A DNA stretch of 64,000 bases from Erysipelothrix rhusiopathiae (GTDB lineage: Bacteria; Bacillota_I; Bacilli_A; Erysipelotrichales; Erysipelotrichaceae). The DNA is taken from positions 806,001 to 870,000 of the forward strand of contig NZ_LR134439.1 in the NCBI RefSeq assembly GCF_900637845.1, in the 5' to 3' direction. The notes beneath the pieces were generated by a model. The model was given only the letters and a program-made list of their open reading frames with translations. It was not told where the DNA came from and made no database searches. Positions 62,957 through 64,000 of the stretch are shown here, one piece after another; the stretch's first letter is position 1; each line of letters opens with the position of its first letter. The translations under genes were made by a program, and so were the position numbers.

Positions 62957-63079
62957 TGATTACAATATGCTTAGCGTGAGTTAATGAGCTCACAAAATTA
63001 ATAGAAAAGGAAGGGGGATTGCAGAGGTTTAAGTGTTGGATGTTCGTATATTTTTTTATTAAACAATGAGGAGAAAAAA

Positions 63080-64000
63080 ATGGACAAAAGAAATGAACAT
63101 AGAATCCTAAAATGCTTAACCATATTTGTACTGTCGATTGGACTTGTATTTAGTCATGCACGACCAATTTATAGTGATACTCAACCCGTAATTGATTTTG
63201 TAAATACTACAGGTGAGTCTGAAGTTATTTCGATGACCGAGTCAAAGGAATATAAAGCTACAGTAATGTTTGAGGGGAAAACACCAGAGGAGCTTAAAAC
63301 ATTGGCTGAAACTGCGTCATGGACTTTGACGCGGGAAGAAGGGGGCCAAAATGAAGAAGATTTTCCATATCAATATTTGGGAGCACCTTTAGATGAATGG
63401 ACAGTCTTTACAACTAAATTTACCACTACGGGAGATCCTTTATTCAAAGATATTAAAACAGAGGTAATTCCAGGAGGACTACAGTTAACGTTTAAGAATG
63501 TGTTAATGTTTGGTGTGAATGGAATTGATGGACGTGAACGACCATTAATCCGAAATGCACTCCTAGATTACACAGGGACTTATGACTTAAAACTGGTAGA
63601 AGCCGACCAAGTTTTAGCGACCACACCTGTTTTATTTAAACCGTATAACAGTTACACACTTTATAGTGAAATCGATCAACGACTGGCAGACCTTGCGGCC
63701 TTAGCTTTATCAAAAGGAATTCATGCGGAAGTACGTGAATTTGGACAAACTGCAATGGGAAGACCGATGAATGCGATCTTTATTGCGGATACGGCTGAGA
63801 CGCTTTCAAATCATATGGCGTTAAATGAACGTGCAGAATCTGATCCACAATCAGTGATTCAAGATATTGAATCCGGAGCAATCGATTATAAAGTTCCGAT
63901 TCTCTACAACAACATTCACTCCGATGAAAATCCAGGAATTGATGCGATTATGGAATTTTTAACTGTGATGATTGAGAATGCAAATGGAAGTGTTGAATAC
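63080..64000 (+). CDS. Secreted M14-family zinc carboxypeptidase-like protein, N-terminal part
   Basis: Reading from the ATG at 63080 gives 307 codons open to the window edge. A basic start and signal peptide (residues 1-32, LTIFVLSIGLVFSHA) are followed by an extracellular N-terminal domain. The start of an M14 catalytic domain is marked by the family's AEVREFGQTAMGRPMNAI and NIHSDENPGIDAI, where His and Glu of HSDE would be zinc ligands. The remainder, including the second His and the catalytic Glu, lies outside. It has GAGGAG seven bases upstream. A surface role is likely; whether it carries a sortase anchor cannot be seen. Confidence 0.85.
   Translation, partial: MDKRNEHRILKCLTIFVLSIGLVFSHARPIYSDTQPVIDFVNTTGESEVISMTESKEYKATVMFEGKTPEELKTLAETASWTLTREEGGQNEEDFPYQYLGAPLDEWTVFTTKFTTTGDPLFKDIKTEVIPGGLQLTFKNVLMFGVNGIDGRERPLIRNALLDYTGTYDLKLVEADQVLATTPVLFKPYNSYTLYSEIDQRLADLAALALSKGIHAEVREFGQTAMGRPMNAIFIADTAETLSNHMALNERAESDPQSVIQDIESGAIDYKVPILYNNIHSDENPGIDAIMEFLTVMIENANGSVEY

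Noticed and set aside
1-64000. CRISPR arrays, IS elements, prophage, attachment sites
   Set aside because: No direct-repeat/spacer array, transposase, integrase or phage structural gene was found on either strand.

Overview
The window looks like a chromosomal segment of a low-GC Gram-positive bacterium, most probably Erysipelothrix (class Erysipelotrichia). The reasons are the AT-rich DNA, strong Shine-Dalgarno sites, Firmicute gene orders (secG-rnr-smpB, cdaA-cdaR-glmM, rplJ-rplL-ybxB-rpoB-rpoC), sortase-anchored surface proteins including a family 8 hyaluronate lyase, and an RpoB rifampicin region carrying Asn at the E. coli His526 position. The genus is inference; no database was searched.

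Layout. 1-1.6 kb: start of anaerobic ribonucleotide reductase nrdD (cut by the window edge) and a small XRE regulator. 1.8-4.7 kb: secG, rnr and smpB (protein export and trans-translation/RNA decay). 4.8-7.4 kb: lemA and a DUF2207 membrane protein. 7.4-10.8 kb: an asymmetric heterodimeric ABC exporter. 10.9-18.1 kb: one long same-strand run with cdaA-cdaR-glmM (c-di-AMP and cell-wall precursor synthesis), a two-component system, a NYN-LOTUS RNA-binding/nuclease-like protein, and maf. 18.1-19 kb: a structured untranslated region and a GNAT gene. 19-22.3 kb (minus strand): a CoA operon, tetR-coaB-coaC-coaX and an ECF pantothenate S component, behind a promoter carrying two TetR-type operators. 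22.3-28.2 kb: accessory genes (GNAT, an immunity-like protein, a repeat lipoprotein-like or membrane-anchored protein, tRNA-Thr, a nucleotidyltransferase, an LPNAG surface protein, a DUF695/RraB protein). 28.2-32.2 kb (minus): a Gat-family PTS with its PRD regulator. 32.4-36.5 kb: MFS transporter, opine-dehydrogenase-like enzyme, TraB-family protein and an XRE regulator. 36.6-46.5 kb: L10 leader, rplJ, rplL, ybxB, rpoB, rpoC. 46.5-49.9 kb: two tandem inositol-monophosphatase-like genes, an alpha/beta hydrolase and an AraC regulator. 49.9-54.5 kb: hyaluronate lyase and a D-Ala-D-Ala carboxypeptidase. 54.5-62.8 kb: redox, export, glycosyltransferase and chromate-transporter genes. 63.1 kb to the end: start of a secreted M14 zinc carboxypeptidase (cut by the window edge).

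How the parts fit. Most of the window is housekeeping, interleaved with envelope and host-interaction genes. No CRISPR array, transposase, integrase or phage cluster was seen. The points most worth following are: CoaX with Asn replacing the near-invariant Asp of its first phosphate motif; the two-operator promoter of the CoA operon; the unclassified structured leader before the GNAT gene near 18.2 kb; a possible small RNA near 25.8 kb; a roughly 130-residue insertion with internal repetition in RpoB, upstream of an altered rifampicin pocket; and a candidate CcpA roadblock site in the hyaluronate lyase leader. I did not find a clearly novel multi-gene defence or biosynthetic system.
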